DNA of 6,027 nt from Gammaproteobacteria bacterium (GTDB lineage: Bacteria > Pseudomonadota > Gammaproteobacteria > Steroidobacterales > Steroidobacteraceae): the NCBI GenBank assembly GCA_027451085.1, contig DAIDKA010000124.1, positions 1 to 6,027 of the forward strand, written 5' to 3'. The notes under the pieces were generated by a model. The model saw nothing but the letters and a program-made list of their open reading frames with translations, did not search any database and had not been told where the DNA came from. A program made the translations under genes and the position numbers. Of this stretch, positions 5,962 to 6,027 are shown in pieces; the first letter of the stretch is position 1; each line of letters opens with the position of its first letter.

Positions 5962-6027
5962 GGTGCCCTTGCGCGCGCCATCGGCAGATTCGCCGCCACC
6001 ACCTCCTGCAGGATGGCATGGACGCGG
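5958..6027 (-). CDS. Probable C-terminal end of an unidentified minus-strand gene
   Basis: Read on the minus strand, the edge of the window gives a 22-residue open frame RVHAILQEVVAANLPMARAR followed by AP and a TAG stop. The frame looks coding: it starts like an amphipathic helix and GC is high at third positions. Its stop overlaps the glrR stop tail to tail in the shared CTAG (5958-5961). I do not recognise the family. The plus strand offers no plausible gene start here, and no terminator hairpin with a T run is seen after glrR. The call rests on open frame and packing only. Confidence 0.4.
   Translation of the reverse strand, partial: RVHAILQEVVAANLPMARARAP

Noticed and set aside
1..6027. 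CRISPR arrays, tRNA or rRNA genes, insertion sequences, toxin-antitoxin or defence genes
   Set aside because: I looked for regular direct repeats, cloverleaf-like GTTCRA segments and transposase motifs and saw none. The window is ordinary core-type gene content.

Overview
The window is GC-rich, has no mobile elements or RNA genes that I can see, and is tightly packed with chromosomal genes. The protein types (SrkA/YihE kinase, a GlrK-QseG-GlrR cluster, GalE) point to a gammaproteobacterium. The high GC, the divergent protein sequences and a gene order unlike E. coli suggest a non-enteric, environmental lineage. The genus cannot be told from this window.

Layout. Positions 1-228 (minus) hold the N-terminal 76 codons of a SrkA/YihE-type stress-response kinase that runs off the left edge. 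After a 42-base divergent gap comes galE (271-1263, plus), a complete UDP-glucose 4-epimerase. It converges on a membrane acyltransferase-3 gene (1295-2368, minus); the 31-base gap between them shows no clear terminator. A 125-base divergent spacer (2369-2493) is the only real intergenic region. It contains short palindromes and tandem hexamers that may be regulatory. To its right is a three-gene plus-strand operon: glrK sensor kinase (2494-3975), a QseG-like outer-membrane lipoprotein (3965-4597) and glrR, a sigma-54-dependent response regulator (4618-5961). The first two genes overlap by 11 bases and the third starts 20 bases after the second stops, so co-transcription and translational coupling are likely. 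At the right edge a minus-strand frame (5958-6027) probably is the C-terminus of an unidentified gene converging on glrR.

How the genes may work together. GlrK, the lipoprotein and GlrR form the cell-envelope two-component system known in enterobacteria as GlrKR/QseEF with QseG: GlrK senses, QseG assists from the outer membrane, and GlrR activates sigma-54 promoters. The neighbouring galE (sugar-nucleotide supply), acyltransferase (probable glycan acylation) and srkA (envelope/oxidative stress protection) fit an envelope theme, but joint regulation is inference only. In enterobacteria the small RNA gene glmY lies just upstream of glrK. Here that position is taken by the divergent acyltransferase and a short spacer, so the local target is absent.

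I found no convincing undescribed system. The best leads are the divergent QseG-like protein with its conserved C-terminal motif, and the structured spacer upstream of glrK.
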